This document shows positions 33,172 to 43,035 of a stretch of 46,546 nucleotides of DNA, one piece after another (the first letter of the stretch is position 1; each line of letters starts with the position of its first letter). This DNA comes from an uncultured Clostridia bacterium (GTDB taxonomy: Bacteria; Bacillota; Clostridia; TANB77; CAG-508). The translations under genes and the position numbers were made by a program. Below the pieces are notes generated by a model that saw only the letters and a list, made by a program, of their open reading frames with translations, made no database searches and was not told the origin of the DNA. The stretch is from positions 1 through 46,546 of the forward strand of contig CALXWP010000010.1 in assembly GCA_944392455.1 (NCBI GenBank), read 5' to 3'.

Positions 33172-33420
33172 ATGAAATCAACAGGAATTGTTAGAAGAGT
33201 TGACGAACTCGGCCGAGTTGTTATTCCAATTGAAATACGTAATAAATTTGGAATTGCTGAAAAAGATCCAATTGAAATATATGTTGAAGGTTCTAATATC
33301 GTTTTAAAAAAACATGAGCAAAGTTGCATTTTTTGTGGAAATACAAAAAACTTATCAGAATACAAAGGAAAATTAATTTGTGATAAATGTTCTGAACAAA
33401 TTGCACAAAAAAACAAATAG
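33172..33420 (+). CDS. abrB: AbrB-family transition-state regulator
   Basis: This 82-residue DNA-binding swapped-hairpin protein has MKSTGIVRRVDELGRVVIPIEIRNKFGIAEKDPIEIYVEG as its N-terminal domain. The C-terminus has two Cys pairs (CIFCG and CDKC, spaced like a zinc ribbon), as seen in clostridial AbrB proteins. The start has GGGGAGG 7 bases upstream; the open frame before it is not coding. It is a repressor of post-exponential genes in relatives. It lies convergent with rsmI, which echoes the yabB-rsmI-abrB neighbourhood of Bacillus. Confidence 0.93.
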   Translation: MKSTGIVRRVDELGRVVIPIEIRNKFGIAEKDPIEIYVEGSNIVLKKHEQSCIFCGNTKNLSEYKGKLICDKCSEQIAQKNK

Positions 33421-33461
33421 CATTATACATCCATTAATTTAATAGATACATTACTTAAATA

Positions 33462-33498
33462 AAAAACTTCTAAGTCTTAAACTTAAAAGTTTTTTATT
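33462..33498. terminator. Bidirectional terminator between abrB and rsmI
   Basis: AAAAAACTT pairs with AAGTTTTTT around a 20-base loop with an inner AAGT/ACTT pair. T runs occur on both strands. Confidence 0.7.
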
Positions 33499-33499
33499 T

Positions 33500-34321
33500 T
33501 TATATAAACATTTGATATATTTCATTTTTTGGAACATTTTTATTTTTTGCTATTGTTTTAATTATATCCTTCTTATCCATTCCTTTATTTTTGTAAAATT
33601 CATATTGTTCCTCTATACTCTTTTCAGCAATATCTAAACTATCTTTTATTATATTATTATTAAGATCTAATATTATTATATATTCTCCTTTAGGCTCATT
33701 GATTTGTTCTAATATTCTTGAAATATTATCTCTTAAAAATTCTTCATGTATTTTTGTTATTTCTTTCGCTATAACACAATTAATATCGCCTATAGTTTCT
33801 AATATATCTTGTAATGTTTTTATAATTTTATGAGGAGCTTCATATAATATTATTGTTTTATCTTCTCTTTTTATTCTTTCTAAAACATTTTTTCTATTCT
33901 TTTTATTTAATGGTAAAAAACCGTAAAATGCAAATTCTTTTGTATTAAGCCCAGATGTAATTAATGCATTTACTAATGCACATGCTCCTGGTATCGGTAT
34001 TACTTCTATACTATTTTTTATTGCTTCTTTTACTATCTCTTCCCCTGGATCAGAAATTCCTGGTGTTCCTGCATCAGTTATAATAGCGATATTCTCTCCA
34101 TTTATTAACTTATTTATTAACATTTCCGTTTTTACTTCTTCATTATGTCTATGATAGCTGATTAATGGTTTATTAATTTCATAATAATTTAATAGTTTTA
34201 AACTATGTCTTGTGTCTTCTGCTGCTATTACATCTACATTTTTTAAAACATTAATAGCTCTAAAGGTAATATCCTCTAAGTTGCCTATTGGTGTAGCCAC
34301 TAAATATAACTTACCTGACAT
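33500..34321 (-). CDS. rsmI: 16S rRNA (cytidine-1402-2'-O)-methyltransferase
   Basis: This 273-residue tetrapyrrole-methylase-fold enzyme modifies C1402 of 16S rRNA. It has LYLVATPIGNLEDITFRAINVLKNVDVIAAEDTRHS near the start, SYHRHNEEVK, ITDAGTPGISDPGEEIV, IPGACALVNALITSGL, and FYGFLPLNKKNRKNVLERI with ILYEAPHKIIKTL. The length is typical. GGAGAATT precedes the ATG. It lies 3 bp after the stop of the upstream methyltransferase, forming a two-gene operon as in B. subtilis (yabB-yazA-rsmI, with yazA absent). Confidence 0.95.
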   Translation of the reverse strand: MSGKLYLVATPIGNLEDITFRAINVLKNVDVIAAEDTRHSLKLLNYYEINKPLISYHRHNEEVKTEMLINKLINGENIAIITDAGTPGISDPGEEIVKEAIKNSIEVIPIPGACALVNALITSGLNTKEFAFYGFLPLNKKNRKNVLERIKREDKTIILYEAPHKIIKTLQDILETIGDINCVIAKEITKIHEEFLRDNISRILEQINEPKGEYIIILDLNNNIIKDSLDIAEKSIEEQYEFYKNKGMDKKDIIKTIAKNKNVPKNEIYQMFI

Positions 34322-34324
34322 ATG

Positions 34325-35071
34325 TTAATTCTCCTTTTCTTTATTATATATTTTATAAATTTCATCTGTATATTCTCCATTTTCATTATATATAATTAAT
34401 GGTTTATCTATTTTTAAAAATGCTTTTGCATTCTTTATAGCTTTTATTAACACTAAACTTGCTTCTTTATTAATTGTAGAATGCACCATTCTTATTTTTT
34501 TAGGTTCTATTTTATATTTTCTCATTAATTCTATAATATCTGCTAACCTTTCTGGCCTATGAACCATATATAAGCTTCCTTTATCTTTTAATAAATATTT
34601 TGATGCTTTTATAAAGTCTTCTAAATTTGCACTACACTCATGCCTAGAAATATATTTATATTCATTTTCATTTACTTTTCCGGTATCAAGTTTTTTATAT
34701 GGAGGATTAGTAATAACAAAATCTAAGCTTTCTCTTTTAAATTTTTCTTCAACATTTTTTATATTAATATTTATTACTTCAAATTTTTCTTCAAGTCTAT
34801 TTAAACTTATACTTCTTTTTGCCATATCTGCAATATCCTCTTGAACTTCTATTCCTATTATCTTTTTAAGTTTTGTTTTAGCACTTAATAATATTCCTAT
34901 TATACCTGTTCCCGTTCCCAAGTCTGCACCAATGGAGTTATTTCTTACATCTTTTGCAAAATCAGAAAGTATTACACTATCAATACCAAAACAAAACCCT
35001 TTTATATTTTGTATTATTTTTAAGTTCTTATATTCTAAATTATCAATTCTTTCATTTTCCTTTAATTTCAT
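34325..35071 (-). CDS. TrmN6/YabB-like methyltransferase
   Basis: This 248-residue SAM-dependent N6-adenine methyltransferase probably targets A37 of tRNA-Val. It has the SAM-binding ADLGTGTGIIGILLSAK, the acidic GIEVQEDIADMAKRS, and the catalytic NPPYKKLD characteristic of N6-adenine methylases. A RHECSANLEDFIKASKYLLKDKGSLYMVHRPERL segment follows that fits the YabB family. I chose ATG 35071 with GAGGG 8 bases before it; GTG directly upstream is possible. It shares an operon with rsmI. Confidence 0.88.
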   Translation of the reverse strand: MKLKENERIDNLEYKNLKIIQNIKGFCFGIDSVILSDFAKDVRNNSIGADLGTGTGIIGILLSAKTKLKKIIGIEVQEDIADMAKRSISLNRLEEKFEVININIKNVEEKFKRESLDFVITNPPYKKLDTGKVNENEYKYISRHECSANLEDFIKASKYLLKDKGSLYMVHRPERLADIIELMRKYKIEPKKIRMVHSTINKEASLVLIKAIKNAKAFLKIDKPLIIYNENGEYTDEIYKIYNKEKEN

Positions 35072-35156
35072 CACTTATTCCCTCTTCTTTACATATTATA
35101 TTATATATTAATTTATATATTAAATCAATTCACTAAAAATAAAAGGTGTGTATTAT

Positions 35157-35309
35157 ATGAAAAATGAAAAAAATGATAAAACTAAAAAAAGTAAAATATT
35201 ATTAGAAAAAAAAGAAAATGCAATCTCTTCATTATTTGAAGTAGAGCATTTTCTATGTAATCTAAAGAAAATATTTAATACAATTTCCCTATATCATATT
35301 TTAAAATAA
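35157..35309 (+). CDS. Small basic peptide, unknown
   Basis: This 50-residue reading frame (MKNEKNDKTKKSKILLEKKENAISSLFEVEHFL...) has AAGGTG 8 bases before the ATG. The first 20 residues are almost all Lys, Asn, Asp and Glu; the rest forms an amphipathic helix (LFEVEHFLCNLKKIFNTISLYHIL). It lies alone between two minus-strand genes. The ribosome site and the contrast of a charged head with a hydrophobic tail argue for a real gene, but such frames also arise by chance at this base composition. Confidence 0.35.
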   Translation: MKNEKNDKTKKSKILLEKKENAISSLFEVEHFLCNLKKIFNTISLYHILK

Positions 35310-35327
35310 TACTTGATACTCTGTCTT

Positions 35328-35933
35328 TTATTTATTAATTATATTACTATTTTCCTCAGATCCATTTTCATTTGTATCATTCTCTTTTATTACTACAAAT
35401 GGATCATCAAATTTAATTAAATTATCTTTAAATGCCATATCTTGATTTCCATCTATCAATATTTTTATTGAATTTACTTCAGTAAGATTAGTCATTGTAT
35501 TTACTATAGAATATATAGTAGCACTTTCTTTTTCTTCCCCACCTTCATGATTTTCTATAAATTCACTTGATAAATCAAGATATAATATATCACCTTTTAA
35601 TTCTACTTTATTTATTTTTGTACCCTCTGGAATTGTTTTACTTAAACTTTGATTTTCAGGTCCTTGTATTAATAACTCCATTAACTTCTGATAAGGATTT
35701 TCTAATAAATTTTTTACATCTATTAATCTTCCTTCTGATACTAATTCTTTTGTATCATTATTATAAAAATATAACGATACTATAGTTTGTCTCATTTGCT
35801 CTTCAGATATTTCTTCTTCTGGAATTATTTCATTACTTTCTTCATTATTGTTATTCTTTATAAAAAAGTATCCTCCTACTAAAATACCAATTATTAAAAG
35901 AATAATTATTAATATAATTATTTTCTTTTTCAT
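35328..35933 (-). CDS. GerMN-domain membrane-anchored protein
   Basis: This protein of about 201 residues has an N-terminal anchor (KKKIIILIIILLIIGILVGGYFFI), a short acidic linker, then one GerMN domain (VSLYFYNNDTKELVSEGRLID...LMELLIQGPENQSLSKTIPEGTKINKVELKGDILYLDLSSEFI...SIVNTMTNLTEVNSIKILIDGN). GerM in Bacillus is a sporulation and germination protein with two such domains; single-domain forms are found in clostridia. There is no lipobox Cys. AGGAGAGG lies 5 bases before the ATG at 35933. The acidic Asn/Glu-rich tail is low complexity. Confidence 0.83.
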   Translation of the reverse strand: MKKKIIILIIILLIIGILVGGYFFIKNNNNEESNEIIPEEEISEEQMRQTIVSLYFYNNDTKELVSEGRLIDVKNLLENPYQKLMELLIQGPENQSLSKTIPEGTKINKVELKGDILYLDLSSEFIENHEGGEEKESATIYSIVNTMTNLTEVNSIKILIDGNQDMAFKDNLIKFDDPFVVIKENDTNENGSEENSNIINK

Positions 35934-36096
35934 ATTACCTCTCCTCTCTTTTTTCATTATCATATAATATTATAGACAAGTATGTTTTAGAACCATCATT
36001 CGAGTATTATTTTTTTCGTTAATTTTTATATTTTTTTATTTCCATTTTATGCTTGTTTTTTCTAGCCAAAATCCACATTTTGCACATATTTTCCAT

Positions 36097-36125
36097 TTGA
36101 CAAATTACCTATTTCCGTATACAAT
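36097..36125 (+). promoter_or_regulatory. Consensus promoter of the large activase gene
   Basis: TTGACA (36097-36102), a 17-bp spacer and TACAAT (36120-36125). The start near 36132 gives a leader of about 58 bases. Confidence 0.7.
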
Positions 36126-36190
36126 AAAGAATGTATTATTAGATTTAAACATAAGTTTTATATGGATTTACGAAAGGATTTGGTTTTAAT

Positions 36191-39100
36191 ATGAAAAATA
36201 TATTACATGTTGGTTTAGATGTCGGTTCAACAACTGTAAAAATAATAGTAATGAATGACAAATTAGACACAATATATAGAGATTATCAAAGACATTTTTC
36301 AGATACGAAAAATACAGTATGTAATGTTTTAGAGGGCTTAGCAGAAAAATATCCAAACTCTGAATTCACTATTGCATTAACAGGATCTGGAGCAATGTCT
36401 GCAGCTAAATTTTTAGACTTGCCTTTTATTCAAGAAGTTGTATCTTGTAAAAGAGCTGTAGAAAAATACATACCAAAAACAGATGTAGTTATAGAACTTG
36501 GTGGAGAAGACGCTAAAATAATATATTTTGATAAATCAATTGAACAACGTATGAACGGTACTTGTGCTGGTGGAACTGGTGCATTTATTGATCAAATGGC
36601 TTCACTTTTAAACACTGATCCAACCGGTCTAAATGAGCTTGCTAAAAACTATAAAATGATTTATCCAATAGCTTCACGTTGTGGTGTTTTTGCCAAAACA
36701 GACATACAACCATTATTAAATGAAGGAGCTGCCAAAGAAGATATTGCAGTTTCTATATTTCAAGCTGTAGTTAACCAAACTATTAGTGGGCTTGCATGTG
36801 GTAGACCAATTAGAGGCAACGTTGCTTTTCTAGGAGGACCACTTAATTATTTATCTGAATTAAGAAAAAGATTTATAGAAACATTACATTTAACAGATGA
36901 TGAAATAATTGTTCCAGAGGAAGCACATCTTTTAGTAGCTAAAGGAGCTGCTTTAGATTCTATAGAAGAAGCTAAACCTATTACAGTTGAAAAATTAAGA
37001 AGTAAAATCCAAGTATTAAGGGTATCTCATGATGATACTTCTAATCCTCTTGCACCTTTGTTTTCAATTGATGCAGATTATGAAGAGTTTAAGGAAAGAC
37101 ACAATAAAGACAAAGTAGAAAGAGCTGACTTAAAAACATTCGAAGGAGATTGTTATGTTGGTATTGACGCTGGTTCAACTACAACAAAATTAACATTAAT
37201 AGACAATGAAGGAAGATTACTATATTCACTTTATGGAAGTAATGAAGGTAATCCTCTTCAGAGTGTCATAAAAATGCTAAAAAAACTTTATTCAGAACTT
37301 CCAGAAAAAGCTATTATTAGATATAGCGGTGTTACTGGATATGGTGAAAAATTAATTCAAACTGCTTTAAATGTTGATTTAAATGAAATTGAGACAATAG
37401 CCCATTATACTGCTGCTAAAAAATTCATGCCTAATGTTACAAGTATTGTTGACATCGGCGGTCAAGATATGAAGTATATAAAAATGAAAAATGGTGCAAT
37501 AGACAATATTATGCTTAATGAAGCTTGTTCTTCTGGCTGTGGATCTTTTATCGAAACATTTGCTAAAAGTTTGAACTTATCAATTGAAGATTTTGTAAAA
37601 GCAGCAATTGAATCTAGAAGGCCTGTGGACTTAGGTTCAAGATGTACTGTATTTATGAATTCTAAAATAAAACAAGCCCAAAAAGAAGGTTATTCTGTAG
37701 GAGATATATCTGCAGGACTTTCATATTCTGTAATAAAAAATGCTATACAGAAAGTTATGAAAGTTAGAGATGTTAAAAAACTAGGTGCACATATTGTAGT
37801 TCAAGGTGGTACTTTCTATAATGATGCTGTATTAAGAGCTTTTGAATTAATTGTAGGAAGAAATGTCGTAAGACCTGATATAGCTGGGCTTATGGGAGCT
37901 TATGGTGTAGCATTACTTGCTAAAGAACAATACGAAGCTAATTTAGATATGGAATATAGAACACATCTTACTAAATTAGAAGACTTAGATAAATTAAAAA
38001 TAGAAACATCACATGTACGTTGTAATGGTTGTGAAAATCATTGCTTACTTACAATAAATAAATTTAGTAATGGTTCAAGACATATTTCAGGTAATCGTTG
38101 TGAAAAAGGTGCTGGAATTGTAGGAGAAAAGACTGAGCTTCCTAATTTAGTAAAATACAAATATGAGAGAATATTTAATTATACTCCTTTAGATGAAAAA
38201 GATGCACCAAGAGGAACAATAGGAGTCCCTAGAGTCCTTAATATGTACGAAGATTATCCTTTCTGGTTCACATTCTTAACTAATTTAGGTTTTAGAGTAA
38301 TACTTTCTGAAAAAAGTAATAGAAAAACATATGAGAAAGGTATGGAATCAATGCCTTCAGAATCAGTATGTTATCCAGCTAAATTATCTCATGGGCATAT
38401 CATTGGTTTAATAAAAAAAGGTATTAAAACTATTTTTTATCCTTGTATGCCATATTCAAGAAAAGAATATGAAAAAGCTGATAATCATTATAACTGCCCT
38501 ATAGTAATATCTTATTCAGAAGTATTAAAAAATAACGTTGAGGAATTAAAAGAAACTAATATTAAATTTTTAAATCCTTTCTTACCATTTGACAGCAAAA
38601 ATCTAGCCAAAACAATATTAGAATTGCCAGAATTTAAAGAATATAACTTTACTAAAAAAGAATTAATCAATGCAGCTGAAAAGGCTGAGGCAGAATATCA
38701 AAAATGTAAAGATGATATTCATAAAAAAGGTCAAGAAACTATTGAGTATATTGAAAAGAATAACTTAAAAGGCATTGTCCTTGTAGGAAGACCATATCAT
38801 GTTGATCCAGAAGTTAATCATGGTATAGATACATTAATAACAAGTCTAGGTCTATGCGTTCTTACTGAAGATAGTATTTCTAATCAAACAGAAGTTAAAA
38901 GACCAATTAGAGTTGTTGATCAGTGGGTATTTCATGCAAGATTATATGCAGCTGCTGATTTTGTTGGAAAACATGATAACTTAGAATTAGTACAATTAAA
39001 CTCCTTTGGTTGTGGTGTAGATGCCGTAACAACAGATCAAGTTGAAGAGATTTTAACAAGTTATGGTAAGATGTACACATTAATAAAAATAGATGAAATA

Positions 39101-40519
39101 AACAATTTAGGAGCAATAAGAATACGTATTCGTTCACTTTTAGCTAGCATGAACAAACGTCTAGCTAATAAGGATGATCTAAAAGGTGACGGAAATTATG
39201 AAGTAAATAAAAAAATATTCACCAAAGACATGAAGGACGATTACACAATATTAATTCCTCAAATGGCTCCAATTCATTTTGAACTATTAGAAGCTGCTGT
39301 TCGTTCTTCAGGTTACAAAGTTGAATTACTAAGGGATTGTACAGATCATACCGTTGAAACTGGACTTAAATATGTAAATAATGATGCATGTTATCCATCT
39401 ATACTTGTAACAGGCCAAATGATTGAAGCATTACAATCAGGAAAATATGATTTAAATAAAACAGCTTTAATAATGTCTCAAACGGGTGGTGGATGTAGAG
39501 CAACAAACTATATTGGGTTTATACGTAAGGCTTTAAAAGATGCAGGATTTGAAAATATTCCAGTAATTTCATTCAATGTAGTTGGAATGGAGAAAATGCC
39601 TGGATTTAAGATTACATTACCTTTAATAGAACGTTTATTAAAAATGGTAGTATATGCTGATTTATTACAAAAAATGCTAACAAAAAATAGAGCATATGAA
39701 ATACATAAGGGTGAAACGCAAAAATTATTTGATGAATGGATGGAAAAATGTAAAAAACTATTAGAAAAATCAAACATGAAAGAATTTAAACAAAGCATAT
39801 ATGATATGGTAAATGATTTTGAAAAGATTGAATTAGATACTTCAAAAGTAAAACCTAAAGTAGGTATTGTTGGAGAAGTATTAATAAAATATCATCCATT
39901 TGGTAATAACTTTATTGCAAATAAATTAGAAGAAGAAGGCGCTGAAGTTGTCTTACCAGATTTTATGGGATTTATAAAATTTATTGCAACACATAAGATA
40001 ACATTTAATCAATTAATAAAAACAGATAAAATGAAAGCCAAATTATTTAAGGCTGCCATAAAATTAATTGATATACTAGAAAAAGATTCTAGAATAGCTT
40101 TAGCTAATTCTAAAAAAGGATACTTACCACCTTGCGATATCTGGGAATTAGAAGATAAGGTAAAAAATATTTTATCTATTGGTAACCAAACTGGTGAGGG
40201 ATGGTTTTTAACAGCTGAAATGATAGAATACATAGAAAACGGTATTCCTAATATTGCTTGTGTCCAACCTTTTGCATGTTTACCAAACCATGTTGTTGGT
40301 AAAGGAGTTATTAAAACTATTAGAAATGAATTTCCAGAGGCAAATATTTCTGCTATTGATTATGATCCAGGAGCCAGTGAAGCAAATCAAACAAACAGAA
40401 TAAAACTTTTAATGACTGTTGCAAAAGACAATTTAAAACGTCAAGAAAAAGAAAAAGAGAAAATACAACAAGAAAATATAAATTCTACAACAAAAAAATC
40501 AGAAAAAACAAAAGTGTAA
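36191..40519 (+). CDS. Giant 2-hydroxyacyl-CoA dehydratase activase-like protein (HgdC/BcrAD ATPases fused to DUF2229 and HgdB-like region)
   Basis: This 1,442-residue protein belongs to the acyl-CoA dehydratase activase-related group. Two BadF/BcrAD-type ATPase domains come first: residues 1-265 (VGLDVGSTTVKIIVMND; GGEDAKIIYFD; MNGTCAGGTGAFIDQMA) and about 320-580 (VGIDAGSTTTKLTLIDN; DIGGQDMKYIKM; NEACSSGCGSFIETFA). The Cys in each ligates the bridging 4Fe-4S cluster of activases. The DUF2229 region follows (GVPRVLNMYEDYPFWFTFLTNLGF, CYPAK), then an HgdB-like part with Cys clusters (NDACYPSILVTGQM; SQTGGGCRATNY) and a basic/acidic tail. In HgdC the activator energises electron transfer to the dehydratase with ATP; the substrate of this fused class is not known. 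The gene stands alone, with a strong promoter and a terminator. Confidence 0.85.
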   Translation: MKNILHVGLDVGSTTVKIIVMNDKLDTIYRDYQRHFSDTKNTVCNVLEGLAEKYPNSEFTIALTGSGAMSAAKFLDLPFIQEVVSCKRAVEKYIPKTDVVIELGGEDAKIIYFDKSIEQRMNGTCAGGTGAFIDQMASLLNTDPTGLNELAKNYKMIYPIASRCGVFAKTDIQPLLNEGAAKEDIAVSIFQAVVNQTISGLACGRPIRGNVAFLGGPLNYLSELRKRFIETLHLTDDEIIVPEEAHLLVAKGAALDSIEEAKPITVEKLRSKIQVLRVSHDDTSNPLAPLFSIDADYEEFKERHNKDKVERADLKTFEGDCYVGIDAGSTTTKLTLIDNEGRLLYSLYGSNEGNPLQSVIKMLKKLYSELPEKAIIRYSGVTGYGEKLIQTALNVDLNEIETIAHYTAAKKFMPNVTSIVDIGGQDMKYIKMKNGAIDNIMLNEACSSGCGSFIETFAKSLNLSIEDFVKAAIESRRPVDLGSRCTVFMNSKIKQAQKEGYSVGDISAGLSYSVIKNAIQKVMKVRDVKKLGAHIVVQGGTFYNDAVLRAFELIVGRNVVRPDIAGLMGAYGVALLAKEQYEANLDMEYRTHLTKLEDLDKLKIETSHVRCNGCENHCLLTINKFSNGSRHISGNRCEKGAGIVGEKTELPNLVKYKYERIFNYTPLDEKDAPRGTIGVPRVLNMYEDYPFWFTFLTNLGFRVILSEKSNRKTYEKGMESMPSESVCYPAKLSHGHIIGLIKKGIKTIFYPCMPYSRKEYEKADNHYNCPIVISYSEVLKNNVEELKETNIKFLNPFLPFDSKNLAKTILELPEFKEYNFTKKELINAAEKAEAEYQKCKDDIHKKGQETIEYIEKNNLKGIVLVGRPYHVDPEVNHGIDTLITSLGLCVLTEDSISNQTEVKRPIRVVDQWVFHARLYAAADFVGKHDNLELVQLNSFGCGVDAVTTDQVEEILTSYGKMYTLIKIDEINNLGAIRIRIRSLLASMNKRLANKDDLKGDGNYEVNKKIFTKDMKDDYTILIPQMAPIHFELLEAAVRSSGYKVELLRDCTDHTVETGLKYVNNDACYPSILVTGQMIEALQSGKYDLNKTALIMSQTGGGCRATNYIGFIRKALKDAGFENIPVISFNVVGMEKMPGFKITLPLIERLLKMVVYADLLQKMLTKNRAYEIHKGETQKLFDEWMEKCKKLLEKSNMKEFKQSIYDMVNDFEKIELDTSKVKPKVGIVGEVLIKYHPFGNNFIANKLEEEGAEVVLPDFMGFIKFIATHKITFNQLIKTDKMKAKLFKAAIKLIDILEKDSRIALANSKKGYLPPCDIWELEDKVKNILSIGNQTGEGWFLTAEMIEYIENGIPNIACVQPFACLPNHVVGKGVIKTIRNEFPEANISAIDYDPGASEANQTNRIKLLMTVAKDNLKRQEKEKEKIQQENINSTTKKSEKTKV

Positions 40520-40525
40520 AATAAA

Positions 40526-40568
40526 AAATAAATTCTAATTATTAATTTAATTAGAATTTATTTTTTTA
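40526..40568 (+). terminator. Terminator of the activase gene
   Basis: AAATTCTAATTA pairs with TAATTAGAATTT around TTAATT, followed by TTTTTTT. Confidence 0.85.
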
Positions 40569-40712
40569 TAATATTTATTAATTAAAAAAATAATTAATAA
40601 TATTTGAATTATTTTTTTAATTATTTAATTTATAAATAATATATATTTTTCTATTATTTTTATTTATTTTATTATTTAATATATTAATTTTATTTAATTT
40701 TTAAAAATTATT

Positions 40713-41130
40713 TATTTTGCCTTTTAGGTATTTTTATAAATACTTTTATAATTTTCAAATTTATAATACAACATAAAGTTGCTTTTTAGTTTTTTCGCCT
40801 TAAGACTTTTTTAATCTTATGTATACTTTGCTGTTTAAGTAATTTACTTTATTCTTTATTCAACAAATACTATTATTCCGTTATATTATATCCATATTCT
40901 TTATTACTTTTTCATGATTTCATAATTTAATTTTTAATGCATTTTAGTTTACATTATATTATCATATATTTTTATAATTTATTTCTTGTAATGACTTCAA
41001 TCTAAATTTAAATAAATTAGAATAACTTTTTGACAAATTTTCGTTAATGATTTTATGATTCTATTATTATATATGTATTTTTTTATATTTTTATAACATA
41101 AGACTTTTAAATAAAAAATCTTCCTTTATT
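40713..41130 (+). repeat. Array unit 1
   Basis: Boxes in order: TTTTGCCTTTTAGGTAT (G at 40719), TTATGTATAC (near 40820), ACTATTATTCCGTTAT (CCG at 40878), TAGTTTACATTATATTATC, a degenerate TTGACTTCAATCTAA box (here ATGACTTCAATCTAA), and TTTTTGACAAATTTTCGT (TGAC at 41031) with TATGAT 18 bases on. The hairpin AAGACTTTT/AAAATCTT lies at 41100-41122. Confidence 0.65.
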
Positions 41131-41473
41131 TTTTTATATTTTATAAAATTTTAATTATTATATTTTCTTTTTTTATAAAATTAATTATTAATCTTATATT
41201 TATATATAATAATTTTATAATTTATTAATAATTAATATTTATTTTTTTTATTTAATTATTTTATTTTTTTATATTAATTTTAATAATATATTATTTTTTT
41301 ATTTATTTTTTTTAATAACTATTTTTCTATTTATTTCTTATTTTATTTTTAAATTTTTATTTAATTATTTTTATAAATAATATATTTGTTTATTACTTTT
41401 TTATAAAAATATAATTTTTTATCATTTAACTTTCATTTGATTTGTTTTTTTTTTATTATTTACTCAATCTATA

Positions 41474-41880
41474 TATTTTGTCTTTTTGGTATTTTTATTA
41501 GTTATTTCATAGTATTAGTATTTTTATAATATGCAAATTTATTATATCTGCTTTTTCATCTTAATATCCTATGATCTTATGTATACCATACTGTTTAAGT
41601 AACTTTGTCTACTCTTTGTTTTATAAATACTATTATTCCGCTATGTTTTATATATAATTTTTATTAGTTTTTCTTAATTCTATAATTTATTTTTAATGCA
41701 CGTTAGTTTACATTAAATTATCTTTTATTTTATAATTTAATTCTTATATTGACTTCAATCTAATTTTTAATATATTCAAACTACTTTTTGACAAATTTTT
41801 ATTAATAATATTATCACTTTATTATAATATATATTCTTTAATTACATAAGATTTATTAATTAAAAATCTTCCTTTATTTT
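41474..41880 (+). repeat. Array unit 2
   Basis: Same boxes: TTTTGTCTTTTTGGTAT (G at 41480), TTATGTATACC, CTATTATTCCGCTAT (CCG at 41638), TTAGTTTACATTAAATTATC, TATTGACTTCAATCTAA, CTACTTTTTGACAAAT (TGAC at 41789). The perfect hairpin AAGATTT/AAATCTT lies at 41848-41870, then T-rich. Nearly identical to unit 6. Confidence 0.65.
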
Positions 41881-42265
41881 TTAATTAATTATTATCTATT
41901 TTTTATATTTTATTAATTTTAAATTATTATTTTTTTGCTTTTTATAAAAATAATAATTTATTTTATTTTTTTATCTAATATTTTATAATTTATTAATAAT
42001 TAATATTTATTTTTTTGTTTAATTATTTTATTTAATTATTATATTTTTTATATATTATAATTTTAATAAAATATTATTTTTTTATTTATTTTTTTAATAA
42101 CTATTTTTCTATTTATTTCTTATTTTATTTTTTAATTTTTATTTAATTTGTTTTATATGCTAATATATAATTTTTATATTTTTTATAAAAATGTTTTTTT
42201 GATCATTTAAATTTTTGAATTTCATTTATTCTTCTTAATTTCTTTGAAATTATTTATTCATTCTT

Positions 42266-42630
42266 TATTTTGTCTTTTAGGTATTTTTACTAATTCTTTT
42301 ATAATATTCTTCTTTTTATAATATAAACTCCTCTTCTTTCTTCACTTCTTTTTATATATTCTTTACTTTTTATGTATACTTTATTGCTTAAAGATCTATG
42401 TTCTTTTATATCTAATGTATATTATTATTCCGATATATTTCGTAATTAATTTCTGTTGGTTTTTCATAATTTCACAATTTAATTTATAACGTATACTAGT
42501 TTACATTATATTATCTTTTATTTTTATCATTTTATTTTTATATTGACTTCAATCTAATTTTAAATATGTTTAAACTACTTTTTGACAAGTTGCTATTAAC
42601 GATCTTATTATTTTATCGTTTAGTAGCAAT
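42266..42630 (+). repeat. Array unit 3
   Basis: TTTTGTCTTTTAGGTAT (G at 42272), TTATGTATACTTTATTG, TTATTATTCCGATAT (CCG at 42430), CTAGTTTACATTATATTATC, TATTGACTTCAATCTAA, CTACTTTTTGACAAG (TGAC at 42583). Here the region around the -10 forms a dyad, TTGCTATTAACGAT / ATCGTTTAGTAGCAA. Nearly identical to unit 7. Confidence 0.65.
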
Positions 42631-43035
42631 ATATATATTATTTCTCTTTTATTAAATTTTATTTATTTACTTTTTTTATTGTCCATTATTTTAATAATAT
42701 TTAAAATAATTTTTTTCTTAAATTTTATTTAATTTATTTTTATCTAATATTTTTTCAATTTATTTATAAATAATATTTATTTTATTATTTATTTTATTAT
42801 TTATTTTATTAATTTTAATAAAATATTATATTTTTTATTTTTAAACAATTAATTTTTTATTTATTTATTCTTATTATTTACTTTATTATTATTTTAATAA
42901 TTTTAAAAATTGTTTTTATTCTTTTTATATATTTTATTTATTTTTAAATTAATATATTTTTTTCTATTATTTATTATTTTTTTATTTGATTTTTGCTCCA
43001 TCTTTTTTATTTTTTTAAATTATATATCAAATTTT

